This document shows positions 23,875-32,292 of a DNA stretch of 39,607 nucleotides, in pieces. Every line of letters starts with the position of its first letter. Within the stretch, counting starts at the first letter, position 1. This DNA comes from JAGQTE01 sp964648005 (GTDB lineage Bacteria > Actinomycetota > Acidimicrobiia > Acidimicrobiales > Acidimicrobilacustridaceae), in contig CAZYKR010000004.1 of the NCBI GenBank assembly GCA_964648005.1, positions 1 through 39,607 of the forward strand, written 5' to 3'. The notes beneath the pieces are model-generated. The model ran no database searches, had not been told where the DNA came from, and saw only the letters and a list, made by a program, of their open reading frames with translations. The translations under genes were made by a program, and so were the position numbers.

Positions 23875-25215
23875 ATGGGGGACGGGATGGCCACCGGGAC
23901 TGCCACCTTGCTGACGGGCGGCGACGTCATCGACGGCACCGGTGCGGCACCGGTGCGCGCTGACGTGTTGGTGGAGGTCGACCGGGTCGTCACTGTCGGC
24001 CCGGACGCCGCGGCGCAGGCGCCGGCGGATGCCGTGCGCCACGACGTGACCGGGATGACCGTGCTGCCGGGGCTGATCGACGCCCACTGCCACATCACCT
24101 TCGGCGAACCGGCGAGCAACGACGAGCTGTTCTTCCACCGCCCGGCGGCGACGGCGGCGCTCGTGGCGGCGTTCAACGTGCGCAAGCTGCTGCTGGACGG
24201 CGTGACCGGGTTCCTCGACGCCGACGGCATCCACGAGATCGGCCCGGCGCTGCGCGACGCCATCGAGGCCGGCCTCGTCGAGGGGCCCCGCATGACCTCT
24301 GGGCTGCACGCCTTGCTGACCGCCGCCGGGGGCACGGCCGGGCGGCTGATCCCCGATGCCGGACAGCTCGGCTACGCCCACGTCGTCGGCGACCGCGACG
24401 AGATGGTCCGCGTCACCCGGCAACAGATCAAGTACGGCGCCGACTGGATCAAGATCCACGTCACCGGCTCGCTGCCCAACCGCGCCGGCGAGCTGACCGT
24501 GTGGTCGCTCGACGAGCTGCGCGCCGTCACCGAGACGGCCCACGCCCTCGACACGCCGACGATCGCCCACTGCCGTTCGGCCGAGTCGACCCGCCTCGCC
24601 GCCGAGGCCGGCGTCGACCTGATCCTGCACGCCAGCTTCCTGGACGAGGCCGCCGTCGAGGCCATGGTGGCGGCGGGCTGCGCCGTGGCGCCGACGTTCA
24701 CCTTCCTCGCCAACCTCGCCGACCACGGCGGCCTCGTCGGTGCCGGCACCGGCCAGGTCGAGCTGTTCCGGGGCGAGATCGAGGCGACCGCCGCCATGCT
24801 GCGCACGGCGTATGACGCCGGGGTGCCGGTGCTGTGCGGCTCCGAGAGCGGGTTCTCGCTCACCCCCTACGGTCACTGGCACGCCCGGGAGATGGAGGTG
24901 CTGGTCGAGGCGCTGGGGCTGACGCCGCTCGAGGCCATCGCGTGTGCGACGCGCAACGGGGCCATCGCGCTGCGACGACCGCTCGACTCGATCGGCGTGC
25001 TCGCTGCCGGTGCCGCCGCCGACGTGATCGTCGTCGACGGCGACCCCGCCACCGACGTCACCGTCCTCGGCGATCGCCATCGGCTGCGGCACGTGATCTC
25101 GCGCGGTCGGGCGGTCGACCTGGATCGGCCGTGGCCGGAGCGCGCGCCTTTGCGGGGCGAGCAGGTCGGGATGTGGTCGGCGCGCCCGCTCACCTGGGAC
25201 CTGGTGCACGGATGA
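23875..25215 (+). CDS. Metal-dependent amidohydrolase (imidazolonepropionase/prolidase-like)
   Basis: A 446-residue amidohydrolase-superfamily enzyme. The HxH of strand 1 is in GLIDAHCHITF, the probable metal-bridging Lys in ADWIKIHVTG, and further metal histidines in TIAHCRS and LILHAS. The usual catalytic Asp near strand 8 (G-T/S-D-x-G) reads CGSESGFS, so a Glu or Ser occupies that place. The N-terminal beta sandwich (LLTGGDVIDGTGAAPV) and the C-terminal GAAADVIVVDGDP are typical. It would hydrolyse a C-N, lactone or related bond. ATG 23875 has GGGGAGA seven bases upstream; ATG 23887 is a weaker option. It overlaps the following SDR by four bases (ATGA). Confidence 0.88.
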   Translation: MGDGMATGTATLLTGGDVIDGTGAAPVRADVLVEVDRVVTVGPDAAAQAPADAVRHDVTGMTVLPGLIDAHCHITFGEPASNDELFFHRPAATAALVAAFNVRKLLLDGVTGFLDADGIHEIGPALRDAIEAGLVEGPRMTSGLHALLTAAGGTAGRLIPDAGQLGYAHVVGDRDEMVRVTRQQIKYGADWIKIHVTGSLPNRAGELTVWSLDELRAVTETAHALDTPTIAHCRSAESTRLAAEAGVDLILHASFLDEAAVEAMVAAGCAVAPTFTFLANLADHGGLVGAGTGQVELFRGEIEATAAMLRTAYDAGVPVLCGSESGFSLTPYGHWHAREMEVLVEALGLTPLEAIACATRNGAIALRRPLDSIGVLAAGAAADVIVVDGDPATDVTVLGDRHRLRHVISRGRAVDLDRPWPERAPLRGEQVGMWSARPLTWDLVHG

Positions 25216-26060
25216 GCGGCGACCGCTGCGTCGTCGTCACCGGCGCCGGTCGGGGCCTCGGCGCCGGCATCGCCCGCGCCGCTGCCGCGGCGGGGTGGAC
25301 GGTGGGCGTGCTCGACCGCGACGGCGACGCCGCCGCGGCGGTGGCCGCCGAGCTCGACGGGCGGGGCGTGGCGCTGGCCGCCGACACCACCGACGAGACC
25401 GCCGTCGACGCAGCGCTCGATCGCCTCGCCGCCGCCACGGGACGCCCGGCGCCTGACGGCGTGGTGTGCAATGCCGGCATCGTGCGGTTCGGCCCGCTGC
25501 TCGATCTCGACGCCGGCGACTGGCGCGCCGTCGTCGACGTCAACCTGACGGGAACGTTCGTCACGGCGCGCGCCGTCGCCCGCCGTCTCATCGCCGCCGA
25601 GCGGCCCGGCGCCATCGTGACGGTCACGTCGATGAACGGTGTGGCGCCCGGTCCCAACGCCGGTGCGTACGGCGCCACCAAGGCCGGCATCGCCCGGCTC
25701 ACCCAACAGATGGCGCTGGAGTGGGGCCAGCACGGCATCCGCGCCAACGCCGTGGCGCCCGGACTGATCGATGCCGGCATGTCCGAGCCGATCTACGCCG
25801 ACGACGACATCCGGCGACGCCGCACGGCGCGGGTCCCCGTCGGGCGCCTGGGCAGCGACGCCGACGTCGCCGCCGTCGTGCTGTTCCTGCTCTCCGACGA
25901 CGCCGGCTACGTCACGGGCACCGAGTTGCTGGTCGACGGCGGCGTGACCATGAGCGTCATCGCCACGCTGCCCCGCCCGCGCGCCGTCGACTCGGTCGGC
26001 GTCGCCGGCGACGATCCGGACGACGACGGGGACGAAGACGACGGGGACGTGGACGGGTGA
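25212..26060 (+). CDS. Short-chain dehydrogenase/reductase with acidic tail
   Basis: A 282-residue classical SDR. The dinucleotide site is TGAGRGLGAGI (residues 10-20), NAG at VVCNAGIV, and the catalytic Ser-Tyr-Lys in VTSMNGVAPGPNAGAYGATKAG. The C-terminal AGYVTGTELLVDGG is also standard. It would interconvert an alcohol and a ketone with NAD(P). After the usual end it has about 30 extra residues closing in DDPDDDGDEDDGDVDG, a strongly acidic tail not typical of the family. ATG 25212 overlaps the amidohydrolase stop, and its own stop overlaps GTG of the next gene (GTGA). Confidence 0.92.
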   Translation: MSGDRCVVVTGAGRGLGAGIARAAAAAGWTVGVLDRDGDAAAAVAAELDGRGVALAADTTDETAVDAALDRLAAATGRPAPDGVVCNAGIVRFGPLLDLDAGDWRAVVDVNLTGTFVTARAVARRLIAAERPGAIVTVTSMNGVAPGPNAGAYGATKAGIARLTQQMALEWGQHGIRANAVAPGLIDAGMSEPIYADDDIRRRRTARVPVGRLGSDADVAAVVLFLLSDDAGYVTGTELLVDGGVTMSVIATLPRPRAVDSVGVAGDDPDDDGDEDDGDVDG

Positions 26061-26806
26061 CCCGCAACCTGCTCCTCACCGGCGGTCCGACGCACCCGTT
26101 CGCCGAGACGGCGCCACTGCTGGTCGACCTCCTCGCCGAGCAGGGCATCGACACGGTGGTCGTGACCGAGCCCGCCGACGCCGTGGCGGCGTTGCGTGCG
26201 GCCGAGGCCGGCGTCGGCGACGGGTTCGACCTGGTCACGGTCCACGCCCTGCGGTGGCGCATGGACCAGGACCGCTACGCCGACCAACGCGCCGCCTTCG
26301 CCGTGGACCTGGCGCCCGACGACCTCGCCGTCATCGACCGGTCCGTGCGCGCCGGAGGCGGTCTGCTGGCGCTGCACACCGCCGTCATCTGCTTCGACGC
26401 CGACCCGACCTGGCGTGCGCTGTGCGGGGCGGCGTGGCGCTGGGACGTCTCGACGCACCCGCCGCTGGGGCCGGTCGACGTGACGGTGACGGCGGCGGGG
26501 GAGACCCACGCCATCACCGAGGGTCTGGCGTCGTTCCAGGTCGAGGACGAGGTCTACGGCTTCCTCGACGAGGTCGACGATCTCGAGCCCCTGCTCGTCG
26601 GCGAGCACGGCGGCCGCACCCATCCGTTGCTGTGGGCTCGGCCCGTCGGTGCGGGCCGCGTCGTCACCGACCTGCTCGGGCACGGACCGGCGTCGCTGTC
26701 GCACCCGACCCACCGGACGATCCTGGCCCGTGCCGCCGCCTGGGCCCTCGGTCAGCCGGCGCCCGAGCCCCGCACGCCCACCGCCGCCACCGGGAGGCAG
26801 CCATGA
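26057..26806 (+). CDS. ThuA-like (glutamine-amidotransferase-fold) protein
   Basis: A 249-residue protein similar to the ThuA family, found in sugar and other catabolic operons. Recognisable elements are LLLTGGPTHPFAETAPLL at the N-terminus, VTVHALRW, then GGGLLALHTAVICF followed by WRALCGAAWRWDVSTHPPLGPVDV, the ThuA-type segment after the pseudo-nucleophile elbow, and HAITEGLASFQVEDEVY. The biochemical role of ThuA proteins is poorly defined; some act in keto-sugar metabolism. GTG 26057 overlaps the SDR stop (GTGA) and its stop overlaps the P450 start (ATGA). In this operon it probably acts on a pathway intermediate. Confidence 0.82.
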   Translation: MTRNLLLTGGPTHPFAETAPLLVDLLAEQGIDTVVVTEPADAVAALRAAEAGVGDGFDLVTVHALRWRMDQDRYADQRAAFAVDLAPDDLAVIDRSVRAGGGLLALHTAVICFDADPTWRALCGAAWRWDVSTHPPLGPVDVTVTAAGETHAITEGLASFQVEDEVYGFLDEVDDLEPLLVGEHGGRTHPLLWARPVGAGRVVTDLLGHGPASLSHPTHRTILARAAAWALGQPAPEPRTPTAATGRQP

Positions 26807-28014
26807 ACGACGAGCCCGAGCCGCGCGTCGTCACCGTCACCAGCTACGAGGGCGCCCGCGACGCCTTCCGGCAGAAGCAGCTGCGCCAGGCGCTCTACGA
26901 CGCCGGCGACGTGGTGATGGCCGACGTGCTGGTCAACCTCCACGGCGACGAGCACCGCGCCCGCCGCCGGCTCGAGAATCGCCTGTTCCGCCGCGACACC
27001 CAGCAGCGCTACGAGCGGTCGCTGTTCCCGCCGATCGTCGACGACACGCTGGCGCCCCACGTCGCCGCCGGCCGGGCGGAGCTGGTCAGCCTCAGCCACC
27101 AGCTGATGATGAACCTGTCGGCCTTCACCGCCGGGGTGGACCGGCCCGAGAACACGGCGGCCGAGACCGAGCGCCTCTACGGCTACCTGATGCGGTTCAT
27201 CGAGGGCGCCACCCTCGCCCACTACACCGGCGACCGCGACGCCAAGCGGGCCGAGGTGGCCGACGCCCTCGCCGCCTTCGACGCCGAGTTCCTCGTCCCG
27301 TCGATCGCCCGACGGCGCGCCGCGCTCGATGCGCTGTCGGCCGGGGAGCTGACCGAGGACGACCTGCCGCGCGACGTGCTCACCGTCCTGCTGCGCAACC
27401 AGGACGACCTCGACCTCGCCCCCGACGTGGTGTTGCGCGAGACGTGCTTCTACCTGCTCGCCGGCGCGCACACCTCCGCCACCGCCTTCGTGCGCACCCT
27501 TGACGCCGTGTTCGCCATGGACGCCACCGCGCCGGCCGACGCCGAGCGGGCGCGCCACGACCTGGCGTTCCTCCAGCGGTGCGTGCACGAGACGGTGCGG
27601 CTCCAGCCCTCGAGCCCGGTGGCGATGCGCTGGGCGCTCGAGCCGGTGACGCTGCTCGGAGGCGTCGAGGTCGAGCCCGGCGACAAGGTCGTCATCGACC
27701 TGATGGCCGCCAACCGCGACGCCGACGTCTACGGGCCCGACGCCGACGCCTTCGACCCGCACCGCCAGCTGGCGCCGGGCATCGCGCCGTGGGGACTGTC
27801 GTTCGGGTTGGGCATGCACGCCTGCATCGGCCAGGAGCTGGCGGCGGGCAGCGACCTGGCGGGCGGCGACGACCCCGACCGGCTGTACGGCCTGGTGCCG
27901 GTGGCGGCGCAGGCGGTGTTGCAGGCCGGCGCCCGGCCCGATCCCGACGACCCGGCCCGCCTCGACCCGACGTCGGCACGCGGCTACTGGGCCGCCTACC
28001 CGGTGCTGCTGTGA
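26803..28014 (+). CDS. Cytochrome P450
   Basis: A 403-residue soluble bacterial P450. The I-helix oxygen-binding motif is AGAHTSA, the K-helix ExxR is in HETVRLQP, and the heme loop is FGLGMHACIG with Cys341 as thiolate ligand. PxR-type residues of the meander region are also present. It would hydroxylate an unactivated carbon with electrons from a ferredoxin; no ferredoxin or reductase gene is next to it. It is somewhat diverged near the N-terminus (short, MNDEPEPRVVTVTSYEGARDAFRQ). It starts at ATG 26803 inside the ThuA stop and ends in a GTGA overlap with the ligase gene, so it is central in the operon. Confidence 0.93.
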   Translation: MNDEPEPRVVTVTSYEGARDAFRQKQLRQALYDAGDVVMADVLVNLHGDEHRARRRLENRLFRRDTQQRYERSLFPPIVDDTLAPHVAAGRAELVSLSHQLMMNLSAFTAGVDRPENTAAETERLYGYLMRFIEGATLAHYTGDRDAKRAEVADALAAFDAEFLVPSIARRRAALDALSAGELTEDDLPRDVLTVLLRNQDDLDLAPDVVLRETCFYLLAGAHTSATAFVRTLDAVFAMDATAPADAERARHDLAFLQRCVHETVRLQPSSPVAMRWALEPVTLLGGVEVEPGDKVVIDLMAANRDADVYGPDADAFDPHRQLAPGIAPWGLSFGLGMHACIGQELAAGSDLAGGDDPDRLYGLVPVAAQAVLQAGARPDPDDPARLDPTSARGYWAAYPVLL

Positions 28015-29990
28015 CCGAGGCGGCGCCGGCCTGGACGCCCTCGCCGGAGGTGGTCGCACGTTCGGTGACGGCCAGGTTCATGGCCACCCACGGCATCGCC
28101 GCCTACGACGACCTCGTGGCCCGATCGATCGCCGAGCCCGAGTGGTTCTGGTCGGCGGTCGTCGACTTCCTCGGCGTGCCGTTCCAACGCCCGGCCACCC
28201 GGGTGCGCGACACCTCGGCCGGGGTGCCGTGGACGACGTGGTGGCCCGACGGCGCCATCAACCTGTCGGCGGTGTGCCTCGACCGCTGGGCCGACGACCC
28301 CGCCCACGCGGAGCGCGAGGCGTTGGTCCACGAGGCCGAGGACGGCACGGTCGGTCGGGCCACCTTCGCCGAGCTGCGCCACGAGGTGGCGACGCTGGCC
28401 GGCGCCTTGGCGGCGCGCGGCGTCGGGCCCGGCGATCGGGTGGCGCTGCTCGTCGGCCTCGACGACGGCGTGCGTCTGTTCCTCGCCGTCGCCCGTCTCG
28501 GCGCCGTGGCCGTCCCGATCTTCTCGGGCTTCGGGGCCGCCGCCGTGACCGCCCGCCTCGTCGACGGCGGCTGCCGCCTGCTCGTCACCTCCGCCGGCAC
28601 GACCCGGCGCGGCCGCCACGTCGACCTCGCCGCCACGGCAACCGCCGCTGCCGACGGCGCCGCCGACACTTCCGCCGCCGACGCTGCCGTCGGCCTCGCC
28701 GTGGAGGTGGTCGACGTCGCCGACCTGCGGCGGAGCGGTGCGGCCCCGGTGCCGCCGGCGGTGACCTGCGCCGAGGACCCGGTGCTGTTGGCCTACACGT
28801 CGGGCACGACCGGGCGTCCCAAGGGTGCGGTGCACGTGCACGGCGGGCTCACGGTGAAGTTGGTCCAGGAGGGCGCCTTCCAAGCCGACCTGCGCCCCGG
28901 CGACCGGGCCTGCTGGTTGACCGACATGGGCTGGATCATGGGGCCGTGGATCACGGTGGCGGCGCTGGCCAACGGCGCCACCCTCGTCACCTATGACGGC
29001 GCGCCGGACTGGCCCGACCCGGGTCGGCCGTGGGCGCTGGTCGAGCGCCACGCCCTCACCTTCCTCGGGGTGTCGCCCACCTTGGTGCGCGCCCTCGCCG
29101 CCGCCGGAGACGAGCACGTCGCCGCGCACGACCGCTCGTCGCTGCGGGCCTTCGGCAGCACCGGCGAGCCCTGGACGACCGACGCCTGGTGGTGGCTCTT
29201 CGACGTCGCCGGCGACGGCACGCGCCCGATCGTGAACCTGTCGGGCGGCACCGAGGTCGGCGCCTGCCTGCTGTCGGTCAACCTGCTGTCCGGTTGCGTG
29301 CCGTGCTCGGTCGGCGGTCCGGCGCTCGGGGTCGCCGTCGACGTGGTCGACGACGACGGGCGCTCGGTGCGCGGCACCGGTCGGGTGGGAGAGCTGGTCG
29401 TCGACGCGCCGTGGCCGGGCGTGACCCGTGGCGTGTGGGGTGACCCGCAGCGCTACCTCGATACCTACTGGTCGCGCTACGAGGGGAAGTGGTGGCACGG
29501 TGACGTCGCCGAGGTCGATGACGACGGTCGCTGGTTCCTGCACGGCCGCAGCGACGACACCCTCAACGTGGCCGGCAAGCGCATCGGCCCGGCGGAGATC
29601 GAGTCGGCGGCGCTGGGTGTGGACGGCGTGGTGTCCGCCGCCGCCGTCGGGCGGCCGCACCCCGTCAAGGGCGAGGTGGTGGGGCTGTGGTGCGTGGCGC
29701 GCGGCGGGGTGCCGGCCGGTCGGTCCGCCGGTCCGTCCGCCGGTCCGTCCGCCGGTGCCGCGGCGCACCAGGCATTGGCCGACGCCGTGAGCGACGCGGT
29801 CGTCGCCGCCTTCGGCAAGGCGTTCCGCCCGGCGCACGTGGCCTTCGTCGACGCGCTGCCTCAGACCCGGTCGGCCAAGGTGGTGCGCCGGGCCGTGCGC
29901 GCCCGCGCCACCGGCACCGACCCCGGTGACCTGTCGACTCTGGAGGACCCGAGCGTGCTCGACGCCATCGACGTCGTGGAGCTGGGGTGA
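28011..29990 (+). CDS. AMP-forming acyl-CoA ligase (acetyl-CoA synthetase-like)
   Basis: A 659-residue ANL-superfamily ligase that activates a carboxylic acid to acyl-AMP and then acyl-CoA. Motifs in order: P-loop LAYTSGTTGRPKGAVH, STGEPW, a NLSGGTEVG-type A5 motif, hinge region WHGDVAEVDDDGRWFLHGRSDDTLNVAGKRIGPAEIE (key parts GD, GRSDDTLNVAGKR), and the C-terminal Lys in QTRSAKVVRR, where the usual SGK is SAK. Its N-terminal cap (residues of about 50-85, FWSAVVDFLGVPF) matches acetoacetyl/propionyl-CoA synthetase-like enzymes. An in-frame (SAGP)3-like repeat sits in the C-terminal domain. GTG 28011 overlaps the P450 stop. It probably activates the acid released after oxidation. Confidence 0.92.
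   Translation: MTEAAPAWTPSPEVVARSVTARFMATHGIAAYDDLVARSIAEPEWFWSAVVDFLGVPFQRPATRVRDTSAGVPWTTWWPDGAINLSAVCLDRWADDPAHAEREALVHEAEDGTVGRATFAELRHEVATLAGALAARGVGPGDRVALLVGLDDGVRLFLAVARLGAVAVPIFSGFGAAAVTARLVDGGCRLLVTSAGTTRRGRHVDLAATATAAADGAADTSAADAAVGLAVEVVDVADLRRSGAAPVPPAVTCAEDPVLLAYTSGTTGRPKGAVHVHGGLTVKLVQEGAFQADLRPGDRACWLTDMGWIMGPWITVAALANGATLVTYDGAPDWPDPGRPWALVERHALTFLGVSPTLVRALAAAGDEHVAAHDRSSLRAFGSTGEPWTTDAWWWLFDVAGDGTRPIVNLSGGTEVGACLLSVNLLSGCVPCSVGGPALGVAVDVVDDDGRSVRGTGRVGELVVDAPWPGVTRGVWGDPQRYLDTYWSRYEGKWWHGDVAEVDDDGRWFLHGRSDDTLNVAGKRIGPAEIESAALGVDGVVSAAAVGRPHPVKGEVVGLWCVARGGVPAGRSAGPSAGPSAGAAAHQALADAVSDAVVAAFGKAFRPAHVAFVDALPQTRSAKVVRRAVRARATGTDPGDLSTLEDPSVLDAIDVVELG
29724..29759 (+). repeat. 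Three-copy 12-base tandem repeat inside the ligase gene
   Basis: The unit TCCGCCGGTCCG occurs three times, the last with one change, encoding Ser-Ala-Gly-Pro repeats in a surface loop of the ligase C-terminal domain. A short slippage-type expansion with no shift of frame. Confidence 0.8.
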
Positions 29991-29994
29991 CGCC

Positions 29995-31017
29995 GTGATC
30001 GACCTGCACGCCCACGTGGTGCTCGAGTCGGTGCTCGGCGCCGCCGGACCGCACGGCCCCGAGCTCGACGAGGGGGACCCCGACGCCGGTCGCCCGCCGT
30101 GCTTCCGCGTCGGCGACTACCGCCTCGTCGGCGTGCGCTACCGCGGGTCGCCCTTCATGGACCTCGACGCCCGGCTGGCAGCGATGGACGCCGCCGGCAT
30201 CGACCTGCAGGTGCTCTCGCCCAACCCGCTGACATCGTTCGCCTTCGTGGAGTCGGACTGGGCCGACGCCTTCGCCCGCCGCCACAACGACGAGCTGGCG
30301 GCGCTGGTGGCCGCCGCGCCCGACCGGCTCGCCGGCTTCGCCCAGCTGCCGGTGCAGGACCCGGCCCTCGCCGTCGCCGAGCTGCGCCGTGCCGTCTCCG
30401 AGCTCGGGCTGGACGGCGCCTACCTGCCGACCGACGTCGGCCGTGACCTCGACGACCCGGTGCTCGACGAGCTGTGGGCGACGTTCGTCGAGCTCGACGT
30501 GCCGGTGTGCCTGCACCCTGCGCCCGACGGCATCGGTCGTCCGCGCCGCGACGAGCGCCTCGCCCGCTTCGATGGCGACCTATGGCTCGGGTTCTTGTAC
30601 GAGGAGACGTTGGCGGTGGCATCGTTGGTGCTCGGTGGCGTGCTCGACCGCCACCCGCAGTTGGACGTCTGCGTCAGCCACGGCGGCGGTGCCACCTCGT
30701 GGCTTGCCGAGCGGATGGAGCACGCGGCGCGCACTCGCCCGTGGGGCGCCGAGGCGCTGGCGGAGCCGGGTGCGGTGACCGAGCGCCTGCGGCGGCTGTG
30801 GTGGGACGCCCACGTCGGCGGCCCGCGGGCGTTGGCGGCGTTGGTGGCCACGATGGGGACGGAGCGGATCGTCGGCGGCACGAACCTGGCCGGTTGGGAC
30901 CAGTCCCTCGACCCGTCCCACGGCGACGCGGCGCTGGCCGCCACGTTCGACGCCAACGCCCGGCGGCTGCTGCGCCTGGAGCAGGGCGCGAAGATCGACA
31001 CCGAGGAGGTCGGCTAG
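29995..31017 (+). CDS. Amidohydrolase-2 family (ACMSD-like) hydrolase or decarboxylase
   Basis: A 340-residue TIM-barrel protein of the amidohydrolase-2 family. It starts with VIDLHAHVV (the HxH metal site at residues 5-7), has AMDAAGIDLQVLSPNP, then NDELAALVAAAPDRLAGFAQLPVQDP, VCLHPAP (metal His), CVSHGGGATSW (His) and a late WWDAHVGG carrying the likely catalytic Asp. These are the features of aminocarboxymuconate-semialdehyde decarboxylase-like enzymes, which decarboxylate or hydrolyse aromatic ring-derived acids. GTG 29995 lies five bases after the ligase stop. The stop TAG is immediately followed by the ATG of the next SDR. It fits a late step in ring or side-chain breakdown. Confidence 0.88.
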   Translation: MIDLHAHVVLESVLGAAGPHGPELDEGDPDAGRPPCFRVGDYRLVGVRYRGSPFMDLDARLAAMDAAGIDLQVLSPNPLTSFAFVESDWADAFARRHNDELAALVAAAPDRLAGFAQLPVQDPALAVAELRRAVSELGLDGAYLPTDVGRDLDDPVLDELWATFVELDVPVCLHPAPDGIGRPRRDERLARFDGDLWLGFLYEETLAVASLVLGGVLDRHPQLDVCVSHGGGATSWLAERMEHAARTRPWGAEALAEPGAVTERLRRLWWDAHVGGPRALAALVATMGTERIVGGTNLAGWDQSLDPSHGDAALAATFDANARRLLRLEQGAKIDTEEVG

Positions 31018-31773
31018 ATGGATCTGGGGATCGCAGGCAAGCGCGCCGTCGTGGCGGCGTCGTCGGCCGGTCTGGGGCTGGCGGCGGCGCGAGCGCTGGC
31101 GGCCGAGGGGGCGTCGGTGGCCATCAGCGGGCGAGACGGCGACCGGCTGGCCGCCGCCGAGGCGCTGCTGCGGGCTGACGGCGCCGAGGTCGTGGCCCTG
31201 CGCGCCGACGTGGCCACACCCGAGGGCGCGGCCGCCATGGTCGACGAGGCGGTCGAGCGGCTGGGTGGCGTCGACATCCTGGTGGCCAACGCAGGCGGTC
31301 CGCCGCCCGGCACCTTCGCCACGACGTCGCTCGACGCCTACCGGGACGCGCTCGACCTGAACCTGCTCGGGACGGTGGCGATGTGCCAGCGGGCGGTCCC
31401 GGCCATGCAGGCCGCCGGGTGGGGGAGGGTCGTGGCCATCACCTCGATCGGGGCCCGCCAGCCCATCGGCCGGCTGATGGCGTCATCGACGGCGCGTGCC
31501 GGCGTCACCGGGTTCTTGAAGGTGCTGGCCACCGAGGTGGCTGTCGACGGGGTCACCGTGAACTCGGTGCAGCCGGGGGTGCACGTCACCGACCGGCTCG
31601 GCCACCTGGCGCCCGGCGACCTCGACGACCTGCGCGCCGACATCCCCGCCGGCGAGCTCGGTGACCCCGCCGACTTCGGCGCCGTCGTGGCGTTCCTGTG
31701 CAGCACGCACGCCCGGTTCGTCACCGGGGTCGGCCTCGCCGTCGACGGCGGCGCCTCCCGCAGCCTGCTCTGA
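31018..31773 (+). CDS. Divergent SDR-fold protein lacking the catalytic Tyr/Lys
   Basis: A 251-residue SDR-fold protein, last gene of the operon. The cofactor loop is AASSAGLGLAAA instead of TGxxxGxG. The NAGG motif is present (VANAGGPPPG). The Ser of the catalytic set lies at residue 143 (AITSIG), but 13 residues later, where Tyr is expected, there is Ser156, and the Lys position is Arg160 (MASSTARAG). This replacement is seen in a known subgroup of SDR-like proteins with the pattern LxxSxxxRAG. It may have a different chemistry (for example an isomerase or lyase step) or a regulatory role. It starts directly after the TAG of the amidohydrolase. Confidence 0.85.
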   Translation: MDLGIAGKRAVVAASSAGLGLAAARALAAEGASVAISGRDGDRLAAAEALLRADGAEVVALRADVATPEGAAAMVDEAVERLGGVDILVANAGGPPPGTFATTSLDAYRDALDLNLLGTVAMCQRAVPAMQAAGWGRVVAITSIGARQPIGRLMASSTARAGVTGFLKVLATEVAVDGVTVNSVQPGVHVTDRLGHLAPGDLDDLRADIPAGELGDPADFGAVVAFLCSTHARFVTGVGLAVDGGASRSLL

Positions 31774-31781
31774 GGTCGTCA

Positions 31782-31795
31782 CCGGCGACCGCCGG
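31782..31795 (+). terminator. Hairpin downstream of the nine-gene operon
   Basis: CCGGC-GACC-GCCGG begins eight bases after the last stop codon of the operon. Five pairs with a four-base loop and no T-tract, so only weakly supported. Confidence 0.3.
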
Positions 31796-31846
31796 CGCCT
31801 GGTCGGCGTGGTGCACAGCAACACAAGATGGGCCATCTGGGAAACG

Positions 31847-31876
31847 TTGCATGGTGTCAGTGCCCCCAGCTAGCGT
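31847..31876 (+). promoter_or_regulatory. Promoter of the coiled-coil membrane protein gene
   Basis: TTGCAT (31847-31852) and TAGCGT (31871-31876) are separated by 18 bases and lie 57 bases before ATG 31934. The -35 matches 4-5 of six consensus bases and the -10 fits TANNNT. Confidence 0.5.
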
Positions 31877-31933
31877 CATGGGCACTTCCCTGAACTTCCC
31901 GATGCTTTGCCAACGAGAACGAACGGGAGCACG

Positions 31934-32251
31934 ATGCCCCTCACCACGAAGAACCGCACGGCGCTGTTCGAAGCCCTCGCCCCACTCGCCGGGGAGGAAG
32001 CGACCGAAGCCATGCTCGCCGAGTTCCCCGCCACCGAGAACGTCGAGCTCGTCACGAAGCAGTTCCTCCGTGCCGAGCTGGCCGCGCTCCGCTCGGAGCT
32101 CAAGGGCGATATCGCCGGTCTTCGCGTCGAGCTCACCAGCGAGTTCCACGGTCGGCTCCGGAGCCAGACGCAGTGGATCGTCGCCACGATGATCGGGCTC
32201 TTCGGCACGATGATCGCGATCGGCGGCCTGCTCGCGGCCTCCGGCAGCTGA
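31934..32251 (+). CDS. Small coiled-coil protein with C-terminal membrane anchor (DUF1640/CCDC90-like)
   Basis: A 105-residue protein. Residues of about 1-40 are helical (LFEALAPLAGEEATEAMLAEF), residues of about 42-76 form a heptad-rich coiled coil (LVTKQFLRAELAALRSELKGDIAGLRVEL), and residues of about 84-103 are one membrane helix (IVATMIGLFGTMIAIGGLL). This is the plan of the bacterial DUF1640/CCDC90-like proteins. ATG 31934 has GGGAG four bases upstream. It stands alone behind its own promoter. The function of the family is unknown; it probably oligomerises at the membrane. Confidence 0.75.
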   Translation: MPLTTKNRTALFEALAPLAGEEATEAMLAEFPATENVELVTKQFLRAELAALRSELKGDIAGLRVELTSEFHGRLRSQTQWIVATMIGLFGTMIAIGGLLAASGS

Positions 32252-32292
32252 CACGCTCAGTCGGTACCCTGCCGTCGGGCGGGAGGCGATCG

